NCBI GenBank assembly: GCA_023132255.1
Contig: JAGLYK010000006.1
Coordinates: 1-47,083, forward strand
DNA length: 47,083 bases
Origin: Candidatus Pacearchaeota archaeon
Lineage (GTDB): Archaea; Nanobdellota; Nanobdellia; Pacearchaeales; GW2011-AR1
Direction: 5' to 3'
Shown: one piece after another, positions 1-6,983 of the stretch
Layout: each line of letters begins with the position of its first letter
Position numbering within the stretch: the stretch's first letter is position 1
Position numbers and translations under genes: made by a program
The notes under the pieces: generated by a model
The model's database searches: none
The model's input: only the letters and a program-made list of their open reading frames with translations
Told to the model about the DNA's origin: nothing

Positions 1-383
1 AAGATGTTGAGGGAATTTTTGTGCAGAGGGGTGTGGAAAGATTGTTTTTATTTCAGGGAGATTTTTTGCCAAAGCAAATTTATAATTTAGAAAGAACAAT
101 TCCAATTGAAAGAGTTGGAATTTATTTTGGAAAAATCCAAAATGAAAAAGCAAGATTAAGTATTGAAGGAGTTCATATTTTGAAAAACCAGATAACAAAA
201 AATATTTTTGAACTTGATGAAAAACAGGCAGAACTTTGGATGAAAGGAAATGAACTTGAAATCCAGACAGGGAAAAATGATTTTTTAATTATGAAATATA
301 AAGACAATTTTCTTGGGTGTGGCAAGGCATCAGAATTGAAAATTGGAAATTATGTTCCTAAATCAAGAAGACTTAAAAAATAA
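1..383 (+). CDS. C-terminal PUA-like domain of an RNA-modification protein (5'-truncated)
   Basis: The frame is open to the left edge of the window, so this is the 3' end of a gene. The visible part matches the PUA-like domain found at the C-terminus of RsmF/NOP2-type rRNA and tRNA cytosine-C5 methyltransferases. Its landmarks are 'GIYFGKI', 'LSIEGVHIL', 'AELWMKGNEL', then 'FLGCGK' and the terminal 'VPKSRRLKK'. In that family the domain binds RNA beside a methyltransferase domain, but archaea also carry it as a stand-alone protein, and the window does not show which applies here. The gene ends 17 bp before map. Domain assignment rests on motif recall. Confidence 0.6.
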   Translation, partial: DVEGIFVQRGVERLFLFQGDFLPKQIYNLERTIPIERVGIYFGKIQNEKARLSIEGVHILKNQITKNIFELDEKQAELWMKGNELEIQTGKNDFLIMKYKDNFLGCGKASELKIGNYVPKSRRLKK

Positions 384-400
384 AGAATTCTACTAAAATA

Positions 401-1324
401 ATGAACACTAAAAAAATTCTGGTTGCAGGAAAAATTTCTTCACAAGTCAAAGAATATGCAAGAACATTTATAAAAAAAGATATGCCTCTTTTAGAAATCG
501 CTGAAAAAATAGAAGACAAAATAAAAGAACTTGGAGGGGAATTTGCTTTTCCAACAAATTTAAGCATTAATGAGATTGCTGCACATTATACTCCTTCTTA
601 CGACGACAAAACTCTTGCTCATGGTTTATTAAAAATTGATTTAGGAGTTCATGTTGATGGCTGGATTGCTGACACTGCTTTTTCTTTGGATTTAGAAGAT
701 AATGAGGAAGACTCTCACAAGTTCGGTCTGCATCCTGAAAACAAGTTTCAGAACACAAACAAAAAATTGATTCAGGCAAGTGAAAAAGCTTTAGAAAATG
801 CAATTGAAATTCTTAAAGAAGATATTTTAATAAGCAGTATCGGGGGAAAAATTCAGGAAACAATTGAATCTTATGGGGCTTTGCCAATAGTAAATTTATC
901 AGGGCATGAAATGAAAAAATATGAATTGCATGCAGGAGTTACAATTCCAAATATCAATGATAAAAAAAATATTATTTTAAAAAAAGGGCTTTATGCAATA
1001 GAACCTTTTGCAACTTTTGGAAATGGAAAAGTTCATGATGGAAAACCTTCTGGCATTTATATTTTAATAGACAGCAAAAATGTCAGAAGTCCTATTGCAA
1101 GAGAAGTTCTGGAATTTATTGAAGAAAAATACAAAACACTTCCTTTCTGCTCAAGATGGATTGTAAAAAAGTTTGGGACAAAAGCATTGTTTGGCTTAAG
1201 GCAGTTAGAAGAAAATGGAAATTTACACCAATTCCCGCAACTTGTAGAAACATCGGGAAAACCTGTCAGCCAGACAGAGCAAACTATTTTGATTGATGAT
1301 GAGAAAATTGTGACTACAGAATAA
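401..1324 (+). CDS. map: Methionine aminopeptidase, type II
   Basis: Removes the initiator methionine from new proteins in the cytosol. All five dinuclear-metal ligands of the family are recognisable in this 307-aa protein: Asp80 and Asp91 (11 apart, in 'KIDLGVHVDGWIAD'), His169 ('LSGHE'), Glu201 ('AIEPFA') and Glu293 ('QTEQT'). His62 ('AHYTP') is the expected substrate-pocket histidine. The long segment between His169 and Glu293 carries the type II helical insertion, which fits an archaeal enzyme. A short acidic, Asn-rich insertion at about 98-119 follows the second Asp. The ATG lies 17 bp after the upstream PUA gene, and there is no clear Shine-Dalgarno. Confidence 0.95.
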   Translation: MNTKKILVAGKISSQVKEYARTFIKKDMPLLEIAEKIEDKIKELGGEFAFPTNLSINEIAAHYTPSYDDKTLAHGLLKIDLGVHVDGWIADTAFSLDLEDNEEDSHKFGLHPENKFQNTNKKLIQASEKALENAIEILKEDILISSIGGKIQETIESYGALPIVNLSGHEMKKYELHAGVTIPNINDKKNIILKKGLYAIEPFATFGNGKVHDGKPSGIYILIDSKNVRSPIAREVLEFIEEKYKTLPFCSRWIVKKFGTKALFGLRQLEENGNLHQFPQLVETSGKPVSQTEQTILIDDEKIVTTE

Positions 1325-1325
1325 A

Positions 1326-1718
1326 TTATTTTTTAGAACCGCCAAGAATTCTTTCAACCACTTTAGCAATATCTACATAAGAAACAGGTTTTATGAAATA
1401 AGCAGAAGCACCATTTCTTAAAGCTTCTTCTCCAATGTCCTCTGCTCCAGCATATATTAATATAAAAGGAATATTTTCAAACCCCTCTTTTCTAGAATAT
1501 CTTTTTATTATTTCATTTCCATTGATACCTGGCATCTCATTATCAGTAAGAACTATTCCAACATTTTTAACATCTTTTTCTAATCTTCCATCAAGAGAAG
1601 TTCCGTCTTCATAAAGTTCAATATCATAATCTGGAAGAAGTTCTTTAAAAAAATCTCCAGCCATATCTCTTAATGATTTTACATCTTCTGCATAAATTAT
1701 TAGTTTATTCTTTTCCAT
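1326..1718 (-). CDS. Orphan CheY-like response-regulator receiver
   Basis: A stand-alone receiver domain of 130 aa with no output domain. The acidic pair is Glu11/Asp12, the phospho-acceptor is Asp59 ('LTDNEMPG'), and the conserved lysine is Lys110 ('YFIKP'). The usual Thr/Ser that rearranges on phosphorylation is replaced by Tyr89 ('FILIYAGA'), so signalling may be altered. There is no histidine kinase or chemotaxis gene in the window. It lies 55 bp downstream of cdc48 on the same strand, with a stretch 'catttgttgtcattaag' between, so it could be read through from that operon. Receivers without a kinase partner are common in archaea. Confidence 0.88.
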   Translation of the reverse strand: MEKNKLIIYAEDVKSLRDMAGDFFKELLPDYDIELYEDGTSLDGRLEKDVKNVGIVLTDNEMPGINGNEIIKRYSRKEGFENIPFILIYAGAEDIGEEALRNGASAYFIKPVSYVDIAKVVERILGGSKK

Positions 1719-1773
1719 TGTATATTCATATAAGATTCCTTTTTAAATCTTTCCATTTGTTGTCATTAAGAAG

Positions 1774-4068
1774 TTACCCCAGATAGCTGGTTGCAACAGG
1801 AACAGCTGCCTTGGCAGATTTCAAAAAACTCTCTTCAACTTTCTTGTAAACATCCATTGTTGCTTTAGTCACACTTGGCTTAATTTTCTTTAATGCCTCT
1901 TCAAAATGTTTTTTATTTACCTCTTTGGAATCAATAGATTCTCTCAACGCAAGCATAGCTGCCTCACGAACAAGTGCTTCCAAGTCAGCACCTGTAAAAC
2001 CAACTGTTTTCCTGGCAATTTCCTTAATCTTAACATTTTTAGTCAAAGGCATGTTCTTAGTATGAATCTCTAAAATCATTTTTCTGCCTTCTTCTTCAGG
2101 AGCATTCACCAGCAAAATCCTGTCAAATCTGCCAGGTCTCAACAAAGCAGGGTCAAGCATGTCAGGACGGTTAGTTGCTCCAATAATAAGAATATCATTT
2201 AAATCTTCCAAACCATCTATTTCTGCAAGCATTTGATTTAAAACTCTTTCAGTAACTTTTGTTCCTGTTTCTGCTCCTCTTCGTCCAGCCAAAGAATCAA
2301 TCTCGTCAAAAAACACAACACACGGCGCAACCTGCCGAGCTCTCTCAAAAATCTTTCTCATGCCTTCTTCAGATTTACCAACCCACATGCTCAACAACGA
2401 CGGTCCTTTAACCTGAATAAAATTCGCCTCTGATTCTTTTGCAACTGCCTTTGCCAAAAGTGTCTTCCCTGTTCCAGGCGGCCCAAAAAGTAAAATACCT
2501 CTTGAAGGTCTAATCCCCATTCTCTTAAAACTATCAGGATATTTCATTGGCCATTCAACTGCTTCTTTTAACTCTCCTTTCACATTATCCAAGCCTCCAA
2601 CATCATCCCAATCAATATTCGGTGTCTCAACCAAAACCTCTCTCATTGCCGACGGCCGAACAACCCTAAGAGCATCTGTAAAATCATCTTTGGTCACAAC
2701 CAATTTGGACAAGACTTCTGGAGGAATCTGCTCTTCGCTATCAAGTTTCAACTTAGGAAGAAACTTTCTCAAGACACTCATAGCAGCTTCTTTTGACAAT
2801 GCTTCCAAATCAGCCCCGACAAAACCATGTGTAATAGAAGATATTTCATCTAGTTTAACGTCTTTAGTTAAAGGCATCCCCCGAGTATGAATTTTCAAAA
2901 CAGCGAGCCTCCCCTTTTTATCCGGAACATTAATTATAATTTCCCTGTCAAACCTGCCTGGCCGCCTTAATGCGGAGTCAAGAGCATTAACCCTGTTTGT
3001 CGCTCCAATAACCACAACATTGCCCCTTGACTTCAAACCATCCATCATTGTCAAAATTTGCGACACAACTCTTCTTTCAACCTCGCCGCCAACATCCTCT
3101 CTCTTCGGAGCAATCGCGTCTATCTCGTCAATAAAAATAATTGAAGGTGCGTTTTTCTCTGCCTCTTCAAAAATATCCCTGATTTTTTTCTCTGATTCTC
3201 CATAAAACTTTGACATAATTTCCGGACCGTTCAATAAAATAAAATGCGCCTCAGATTCATTCGCAACTGCCTTTGCCAAAAGTGTCTTCCCTGTTCCGGG
3301 CGGTCCGTGCAACAAAACACCCTTCGGCGGTGCAATTCCCAACTTCTGAAAAATTTCAGGATGCTTTATTGGAAGTTCAACCATTTCACGAATTTTCTTA
3401 ATCTCCTCTGAAAGCCCACCAATATCTTCATAATTAATTTCAGGTACACTATCTTCGCTAATTTCAACTGCCTTGGGATTCAAAATAACTTCTGTGTTCT
3501 CTGTGATGATAACCGGTTGATTAGGATTAGTTGACACAACCAAAAACTTAATCTGCGCAACACCCCCCCCTAAATTTCCAAAACCTAAATTCCCTAACAT
3601 GCCTCCAAGCATGTCGTTAAAGTCACCAAAATCATCTGACAATAAATCCTGTCTTCTTTGCACGCCTCCCAAAACAACAAGATCTCCTTTTAAAGTCGCC
3701 CGCCCCAAAAGTCCTCTTCTCAAACTTTCAGGATCTCCCTGAACCATAATTCCTTTCTGAGCAGGCGCAATCGTAACTTTTTTTGCCTCTTTAATATCGA
3801 CCTTGGAAACCTCAACAACATCTCCCAAACTTGTTTTTGCATTTCTTCTAAGAATACCATCAATCCTGATAATGCCCTCGCCAACATCAGCAGGATATGC
3901 CCTGTCAGCAATCGCAACAGTCGCACGATTACCATTAATTATAATCACATCCCCTCGCTGAACCCCTAACTCTTTCATTAACTCATAATCCAGCCGAGCA
4001 ATACCTTTGTAAACATCGTCCTGCTGAGCCTCAACAACTTTCAATTGAATTTTCTTTTTTTCTGCCAT
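1774..4068 (-). CDS. Cdc48/VCP-type AAA+ ATPase (two AAA modules)
   Basis: A ring-forming unfoldase that extracts or unfolds substrates, probably feeding the proteasome or acting at membranes. At 764 aa the order is: N-terminal double-psi barrel and Cdc48 domain 2 (about 8-205), D1 ATPase with Walker A 'GPPGTGKT' at 255-262 and Walker B 'IFIDEID' at 311-317, and D2 with the same Walker A at 529-536 and 'VVFFDEID' after it. Arginine fingers follow each 'RRPGRFD'/'LRPGRFD'. A Gly/Asp-rich insertion at about 145-169 splits the N-domain, and the C-terminus ends 'SYLG' rather than a strict HbYX. The ATG is 1 bp after the stop of the M23 gene, so it is the third gene of a tight operon. Confidence 0.96.
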   Translation of the reverse strand: MAEKKKIQLKVVEAQQDDVYKGIARLDYELMKELGVQRGDVIIINGNRATVAIADRAYPADVGEGIIRIDGILRRNAKTSLGDVVEVSKVDIKEAKKVTIAPAQKGIMVQGDPESLRRGLLGRATLKGDLVVLGGVQRRQDLLSDDFGDFNDMLGGMLGNLGFGNLGGGVAQIKFLVVSTNPNQPVIITENTEVILNPKAVEISEDSVPEINYEDIGGLSEEIKKIREMVELPIKHPEIFQKLGIAPPKGVLLHGPPGTGKTLLAKAVANESEAHFILLNGPEIMSKFYGESEKKIRDIFEEAEKNAPSIIFIDEIDAIAPKREDVGGEVERRVVSQILTMMDGLKSRGNVVVIGATNRVNALDSALRRPGRFDREIIINVPDKKGRLAVLKIHTRGMPLTKDVKLDEISSITHGFVGADLEALSKEAAMSVLRKFLPKLKLDSEEQIPPEVLSKLVVTKDDFTDALRVVRPSAMREVLVETPNIDWDDVGGLDNVKGELKEAVEWPMKYPDSFKRMGIRPSRGILLFGPPGTGKTLLAKAVAKESEANFIQVKGPSLLSMWVGKSEEGMRKIFERARQVAPCVVFFDEIDSLAGRRGAETGTKVTERVLNQMLAEIDGLEDLNDILIIGATNRPDMLDPALLRPGRFDRILLVNAPEEEGRKMILEIHTKNMPLTKNVKIKEIARKTVGFTGADLEALVREAAMLALRESIDSKEVNKKHFEEALKKIKPSVTKATMDVYKKVEESFLKSAKAAVPVATSYLG

Positions 4069-4069
4069 T

Positions 4070-4615
4070 TTAATTTTTATTAGAGAATTGTGATTTCACA
4101 ATTGCGTCTCTTAATTGTTTATATTTTGATTTTTGTAATTCTAATGCTGCGTTTTTTCCTTGATATATCTTTAGGGGATTATTGAAATTAATTTTTAAAC
4201 TTTTCTCATTTTCATCAAAAACCTCTAAATGTAAATGTGGAGAGGATGTGTATCCAATCATTCCAATTCCTTTTGCAATTGGCTGTCCTTTTTTAACTTT
4301 ATCATTTTTTTTAACAAGAGAAGAATTTGGTAATAGATGGAAATATTGTGAATATTCGTCATTATCATGTTTAATTGTAATATAATTTTGATATTTTAAT
4401 GCACCAAATTTTTCATTATTGCCCCCAACTTTAGAATTGTCTTTTACATTATGGACTGTTCCTTTTGCAATCGCCAAAATTTTAGTATTTGGTTTAATTA
4501 AAAAGTCAATTGCATGTTCATTGTTTAATTTTTTTGAATGAACTTCTGGATTTGAAACTGCAAGAGTCAGAGTATCTTTCTTAAAAGGCAGTGAGTAAAT
4601 ATTTTTTGTTTTCAT
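4070..4615 (-). CDS. M23-family (LytM-like) metallopeptidase domain protein
   Basis: A 181-aa protein whose M23/LytM core spans about 34-155. Metal and catalytic candidates are His34 and Asp37 ('NEHAIDF', a shortened H-x-x-D form of the usual HxxxD), His93 ('YFHL') and the HxH pair His127/His129 ('SPHLHLEV'). The glycine-rich beta segments typical of the fold ('KGQPIAKG', 'IGMIGYTSS') are present. M23 enzymes normally cut peptidoglycan, which archaea lack, so the target may be a partner's wall, a glycopeptide or its own envelope. No signal peptide is visible. The ATG overlaps the upstream stop (ATGA), and cdc48 follows after 1 bp, so it is translated with both neighbours. Confidence 0.82.
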   Translation of the reverse strand: MKTKNIYSLPFKKDTLTLAVSNPEVHSKKLNNEHAIDFLIKPNTKILAIAKGTVHNVKDNSKVGGNNEKFGALKYQNYITIKHDNDEYSQYFHLLPNSSLVKKNDKVKKGQPIAKGIGMIGYTSSPHLHLEVFDENEKSLKINFNNPLKIYQGKNAALELQKSKYKQLRDAIVKSQFSNKN

Positions 4616-4953
4616 AGTCTATTAAAATTTAAACTTAACCTCCCCATTTCTTCAAAACATAATTTTACCATATCATCCATTTCTCTTTCCTGCTGATTCA
4701 TAAACAAAACAATTTCCTTTGGAATAGACACGGCATAACTGTTTCCAACCAACCTCATCTTAACATTAAATTCTTTATTTTTTAAATTTATAAATTTATT
4801 GTACTCTTGTTCATCAACAGGATGAATAATTTTCTCGTCGCACTTTGGGCAAATCACAGCCCTGAACAAAAATCCTCTCTTTGCTATTTTTGCTTTTTTC
4901 ATTTTTGCATTGCATTTTTTGCAGAGGATTGTGTTGTCAAATATGTCTGCCAT
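4612..4953 (-). CDS. Zinc-ribbon plus AbrB/SpoVT-like regulator
   Basis: Two CxxC knuckles ('CKKC' near residue 11 and 'CPKC' near 36) form an N-terminal zinc ribbon. It is followed at about 65-85 by a swapped-hairpin AbrB/MazE-like segment, 'VKMRLVGNSYAVSIPKEIV'. This suggests a small DNA-binding regulator, perhaps of its own operon. It is the first gene of the cluster regulator - M23 peptidase - cdc48, and its stop overlaps the next start by 4 bp. The ribosome-binding site is strong for this genome, GAGGTG 8 nt before the ATG, and lies in a GNRA-capped hairpin (see 4956-4979). Confidence 0.7.
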   Translation of the reverse strand: MADIFDNTILCKKCNAKMKKAKIAKRGFLFRAVICPKCDEKIIHPVDEQEYNKFINLKNKEFNVKMRLVGNSYAVSIPKEIVLFMNQQEREMDDMVKLCFEEMGRLSLNFNRL

Positions 4954-4955
4954 TC

Positions 4956-4979
4956 AAAAGACACCTCGCGGTTTCTTTT
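4956..4979 (-). promoter_or_regulatory. Leader hairpin with GNRA loop over a Shine-Dalgarno
   Basis: Read on the minus strand, AAAAGAAACC - GCGA - GGTGTCTTTT forms a 10-position stem with one mismatch and a GCGA tetraloop. The Shine-Dalgarno GAGGTG of the AbrB-like gene starts inside the loop and runs into the 3' arm, 8 nt before the ATG. The fold would limit ribosome access and offers a site for translational control of the whole operon. Confidence 0.5.
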
Positions 4980-5107
4980 GTAAACTTCCCTTCCTGTTCT
5001 GGTGGGCGATTTCTTTACATATTTCGATGGAAATCACATGATTTAATTTATTTATCATTTTTCTTTATCAATATAAAACCACGCTTTTGGTGTGGCTGGG
5101 TTGAAAG

Positions 5108-5156
5108 AAGGTGTACAGAAATGTATACCTTACGTGTATACACAACAAGTGTATAC
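5108..5156 (+). promoter_or_regulatory. Two adjacent inverted repeats upstream of signal peptidase I
   Basis: The first inverted repeat is AAGGTGTACA - GAAA - TGTATACCTT (5108-5131, 10 pairs with one G-T). The second is GTATACAC - AACAA - GTGTATAC (5136-5156, 8 perfect pairs). The half-sites share GTRTAYAC. A TATA-like AATATAAA at 5070-5077 would start a transcript near 5100, putting both hairpins in an RNA leader. Alternatively, ATTTAAA at 5158-5164 is the TATA box and the repeats are an operator directly upstream of it. The sequence alone cannot decide between these. Confidence 0.55.
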
Positions 5157-5213
5157 TATTTAAAGTTTTTGGTAATCATACATTTTAAAAACTATATTTT
5201 TCTAAACTATTTA

Positions 5214-5843
5214 ATGATTAAAAAGAGTGATTTGAAAAAATTTTGGGATAGATTTATTTTCATAGTCTGGAAAGACGACAGCCCAAAAGGTTGGCTTATT
5301 TCAGTAATTTTTATTTTCATTGTAATAAAATTTATATTTTTTCCAACCTTGAGTTTTGTAACAGGAACTTCTCTTCCTTTGGCAATTGTTGAATCCTGTA
5401 GCATGTACCATGATGGAAATTTATTGTCTAATTTTGACAACTGGTGGGGAAACCACGAATCAAAATACTCAGAGCAGATAATAAACAAATTAGATTTTCA
5501 GGATTTCATATTTAAAAATGGTTTTAATAAAGGAGATATTTTATTTATTGTAGAAGCAAAACCAGAAAAATTAGAAGTTGGTGATGTAATAATTTTTCAA
5601 TCAAACCAAAGAAATCCAATAATCCACAGAATAATTGAAATTAAAAAAGAAAACAATGAATATCTTTTTTCAACAATAGGGGATAATAATAACCAACAAT
5701 TAATTTTTGAGAAAAATATTGAAGAAGAACAATTAATAGGAAAAGCTGTTTTCAAAATTGCTCCTTATATTGGTTGGGGTAAATTAATATTTTACGAATA
5801 TGCAAAACCTAAATCAGAAAGAGGGTTATGTCAAGAGAATTAG
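5214..5843 (+). CDS. Signal peptidase I, archaeal/ER type
   Basis: Cleaves signal peptides of secreted proteins on the outer membrane face. I take ATG 5214 (209 aa). The frame stays open upstream but reads through the inverted repeats and gives an implausible peptide. One membrane segment lies at about 27-48. Catalytic residues fit the Ser-His-Asp type: Ser63 ('ESCSMYH'), His138 ('IIHRI') and Asp157 ('TIGDNN'). The stretch between Ser63 and the beta core carries an insertion of about 40 residues rich in Asn and Trp. It provides the processing enzyme for the anchored and secreted proteins elsewhere in this window. Confidence 0.88.
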   Translation: MIKKSDLKKFWDRFIFIVWKDDSPKGWLISVIFIFIVIKFIFFPTLSFVTGTSLPLAIVESCSMYHDGNLLSNFDNWWGNHESKYSEQIINKLDFQDFIFKNGFNKGDILFIVEAKPEKLEVGDVIIFQSNQRNPIIHRIIEIKKENNEYLFSTIGDNNNQQLIFEKNIEEEQLIGKAVFKIAPYIGWGKLIFYEYAKPKSERGLCQEN

Positions 5844-5877
5844 GAAAGTTTTTAAAGAGGTTTAATTAAAATATAAA

Positions 5878-6186
5878 ATGCAATTCTGTCCAAAGTGCGG
5901 CACAATTCTCATGCAAAAGAGAAAGAATTTCGGATGCCCGAGATGTAATTATTCTACTAAAGAAAAAATAAAAATAATTTCTTCTGAAAAAATAGACGAG
6001 AGAAAAGAAGTTGCAGTGATTAGGGAAAAAGACATTGATGTCAGACCAATCACAACAGAAAAATGCGTGAAGTGCCCAAATGATAAGGCATATTTCTGGA
6101 CTGTTCAGGCACGGGCAGCAGATGAAGCAGAAACAAAATTCTTTCAGTGCACAAAATGCGGGCACACTATTAAGGACACTACTTAA
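5878..6186 (+). CDS. Transcription factor S (TFS), transcript-cleavage factor
   Basis: Rescues backtracked RNA polymerase by stimulating transcript cleavage. At 102 aa it has the two zinc ribbons of the family: an Rpb9-like N-terminal ribbon ('CPKCG' at 4-8, 'CPRC' near 20) and a TFIIS-like C-terminal ribbon ('CVKC' near 63, 'CTKCGH' near 92). The acidic tip that enters the active site is present as 'RAADEAE', with the Asp-Glu pair and preceding Arg. The gene lies 34 bp downstream of signal peptidase. Its stop codon interlocks with that of the convergent paralogue on the other strand (shared TTAA). Confidence 0.92.
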   Translation: MQFCPKCGTILMQKRKNFGCPRCNYSTKEKIKIISSEKIDERKEVAVIREKDIDVRPITTEKCVKCPNDKAYFWTVQARAADEAETKFFQCTKCGHTIKDTT

Positions 6187-6509
6187 GAATCTTTTCCGAC
6201 TCTTTCTGAAAACCCACACTTACCGCATTTAACTAAAAATAAATTATCTTCGTCAGAATAAGAAATTCCTAAATCTAAAACTTGTGCTTTGTCATAACCA
6301 CACTTTGAACATTTATGTTCATAAGTCGCAAAAATATTTTCGTCTTTAGAAATACCTTTTCCAACTTTTTCTTTTTTAGGAATATTTTCACGCGAAGTTA
6401 AATCTGTGTTTGACTCAAAACCGCACTTAGAACATTTCAAGAAAACTTCCCCATTTTTTTTCTGGGGGCTTAGTAAAGTTTTACATTTCTGGCAAAACTT
6501 TAATGTCAT
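6183..6509 (-). CDS. TFS/Rpb9-like zinc-ribbon paralogue
   Basis: A 108-aa protein with the same layout as the adjacent TFS: N-terminal ribbon 'CQKCK...CSKCGF', a linker of about 35 residues, and C-terminal ribbon 'CSKCGY...CGKCGF'. The last ribbon aligns with that of TFS without gaps. It keeps the Asp-Glu pair ('SYSDEDN') but has Ser where TFS has the Arg before it, and the other loop residues differ. It may therefore be a weaker or inhibitory variant, as some archaeal TFS paralogues are, but that is inference. A TATA-like TTTTTAAATTA lies about 20 bp before the ATG. Confidence 0.75.
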   Translation of the reverse strand: MTLKFCQKCKTLLSPQKKNGEVFLKCSKCGFESNTDLTSRENIPKKEKVGKGISKDENIFATYEHKCSKCGYDKAQVLDLGISYSDEDNLFLVKCGKCGFSERVGKDS

Positions 6510-6556
6510 TGTTTTTCTAAAAAGAGATAATTTAAAAAAGTTTCTATAATTATTAA

Positions 6557-6713
6557 TGGCCCTGGAGGGATTTCTTTATCTCCCGACTTCACACGGGTTA
6601 TTTATTTTAAATTTACTCCCTACCACGAAATCGCTCGACCCCCGAGATTAAATCTATTTGAATTTACCTGACTTGAAATCCAAAAGAATAAAAGGGATTT
6701 GCAATCCCTTATA
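6557..6713 (-). repeat. tRNA-Lys 3'-end repeat unit B (157 bp) with embedded hairpin
   Basis: On the minus strand this unit ends with the last 17 bases of tRNA-Lys (T-arm 3' half and acceptor 3' half plus discriminator). It also keeps CTCGGGGGTC, the 5' half of the T-arm, but about 60 nt containing a hairpin (arms GATTTCG and TGAAGTC) sit in place of the T-loop. No 5' acceptor half is present, so it cannot be a complete tRNA. At its minus-strand 5' end a perfect 8-bp hairpin (AAGGGATT/AATCCCTT, 6692-6710) precedes GGATTTC, which can pair with GAAATCC near the 3' end. The hairpin core recurs in the leader at 29.1 kb. Confidence 0.75.
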
Positions 6714-6873
6714 TGGCCCTGGAGGGATTTCTTGCTCCCACACGCACTTGTTTATAACATTCGCTTTGCTCACAAATACATGCAAGTGCGAATGCTCGAC
6801 CCCCGAGAACTAAATATTAAAATTTACCTGACTTGAAATCCAAGAATTAAATGCTATCTGGCGATAGCATAAA
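6714..6873 (-). repeat. tRNA-Lys 3'-end repeat unit A (160 bp) with embedded hairpin
   Basis: Same layout as unit B and directly adjacent to it and to tRNA-Lys. It carries the tRNA 3' end, the 5' T-arm half CTCGGGGGTC, a T-loop insertion, the conserved GGATTTC/GAAATCC pair, and an 8-bp hairpin in the same place but of different sequence (ATGCTATC/GATAGCAT, 6851-6870). The different but fully paired hairpins argue for RNA-level structure. The inserted hairpin has overlapping arms: on the plus strand CAAGTGCGAATG can pair with CGCACTTG or with CATTCGC, but not both. Start-to-start spacings are 157 and 160 bp. Confidence 0.75.
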
Positions 6874-6948
6874 TGGCCCTGGAGGGATTTGAACCCCCGA
6901 CACCTAGATTAAGAGTCTAGTGCTCTAACCAAGCTGAGCTACAGAGCC
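6874..6948 (-). tRNA. tRNA-Lys(CUU)
   Basis: A 75-nt cloverleaf reads on the minus strand. The acceptor GGCTCTG pairs with CAGGGCC, with discriminator A and no encoded CCA. The anticodon stem CTAGA/TCTAG holds loop CTCTTAA, giving anticodon CUU. The T-arm is GGGGG-TTCAAAT-CCCTC. There is no intron. A TATA-like ATATTTAAAG lies about 25 bp upstream (6971-6980), just inside the gap after pyrG. Its 3' 17 bases are repeated in the two units downstream. Confidence 0.97.
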
Positions 6949-6983
6949 ATAAATACTTAATCAAAATTAACTTTAAATATTTT

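Noticed and set aside
4881-5213. N-terminal extension of signal peptidase to 4881
   Set aside because: The extension would run through the inverted repeats and an Arg/Cys/Phe-rich peptide unlike the family; the ATG at 5214 gives the expected single anchor.
6557-6873. Units A and B read as further tRNA genes or intron-containing tRNAs
   Set aside because: No 5' acceptor half pairs with the 3' CAGGGCC, and no anticodon arm can be drawn. Split tRNA halves remain possible but have no evidence here.
6557-6948. CRISPR-like array
   Set aside because: Only two imperfect units plus a tRNA, spacing about 158 bp, no short identical repeats and no cas genes.
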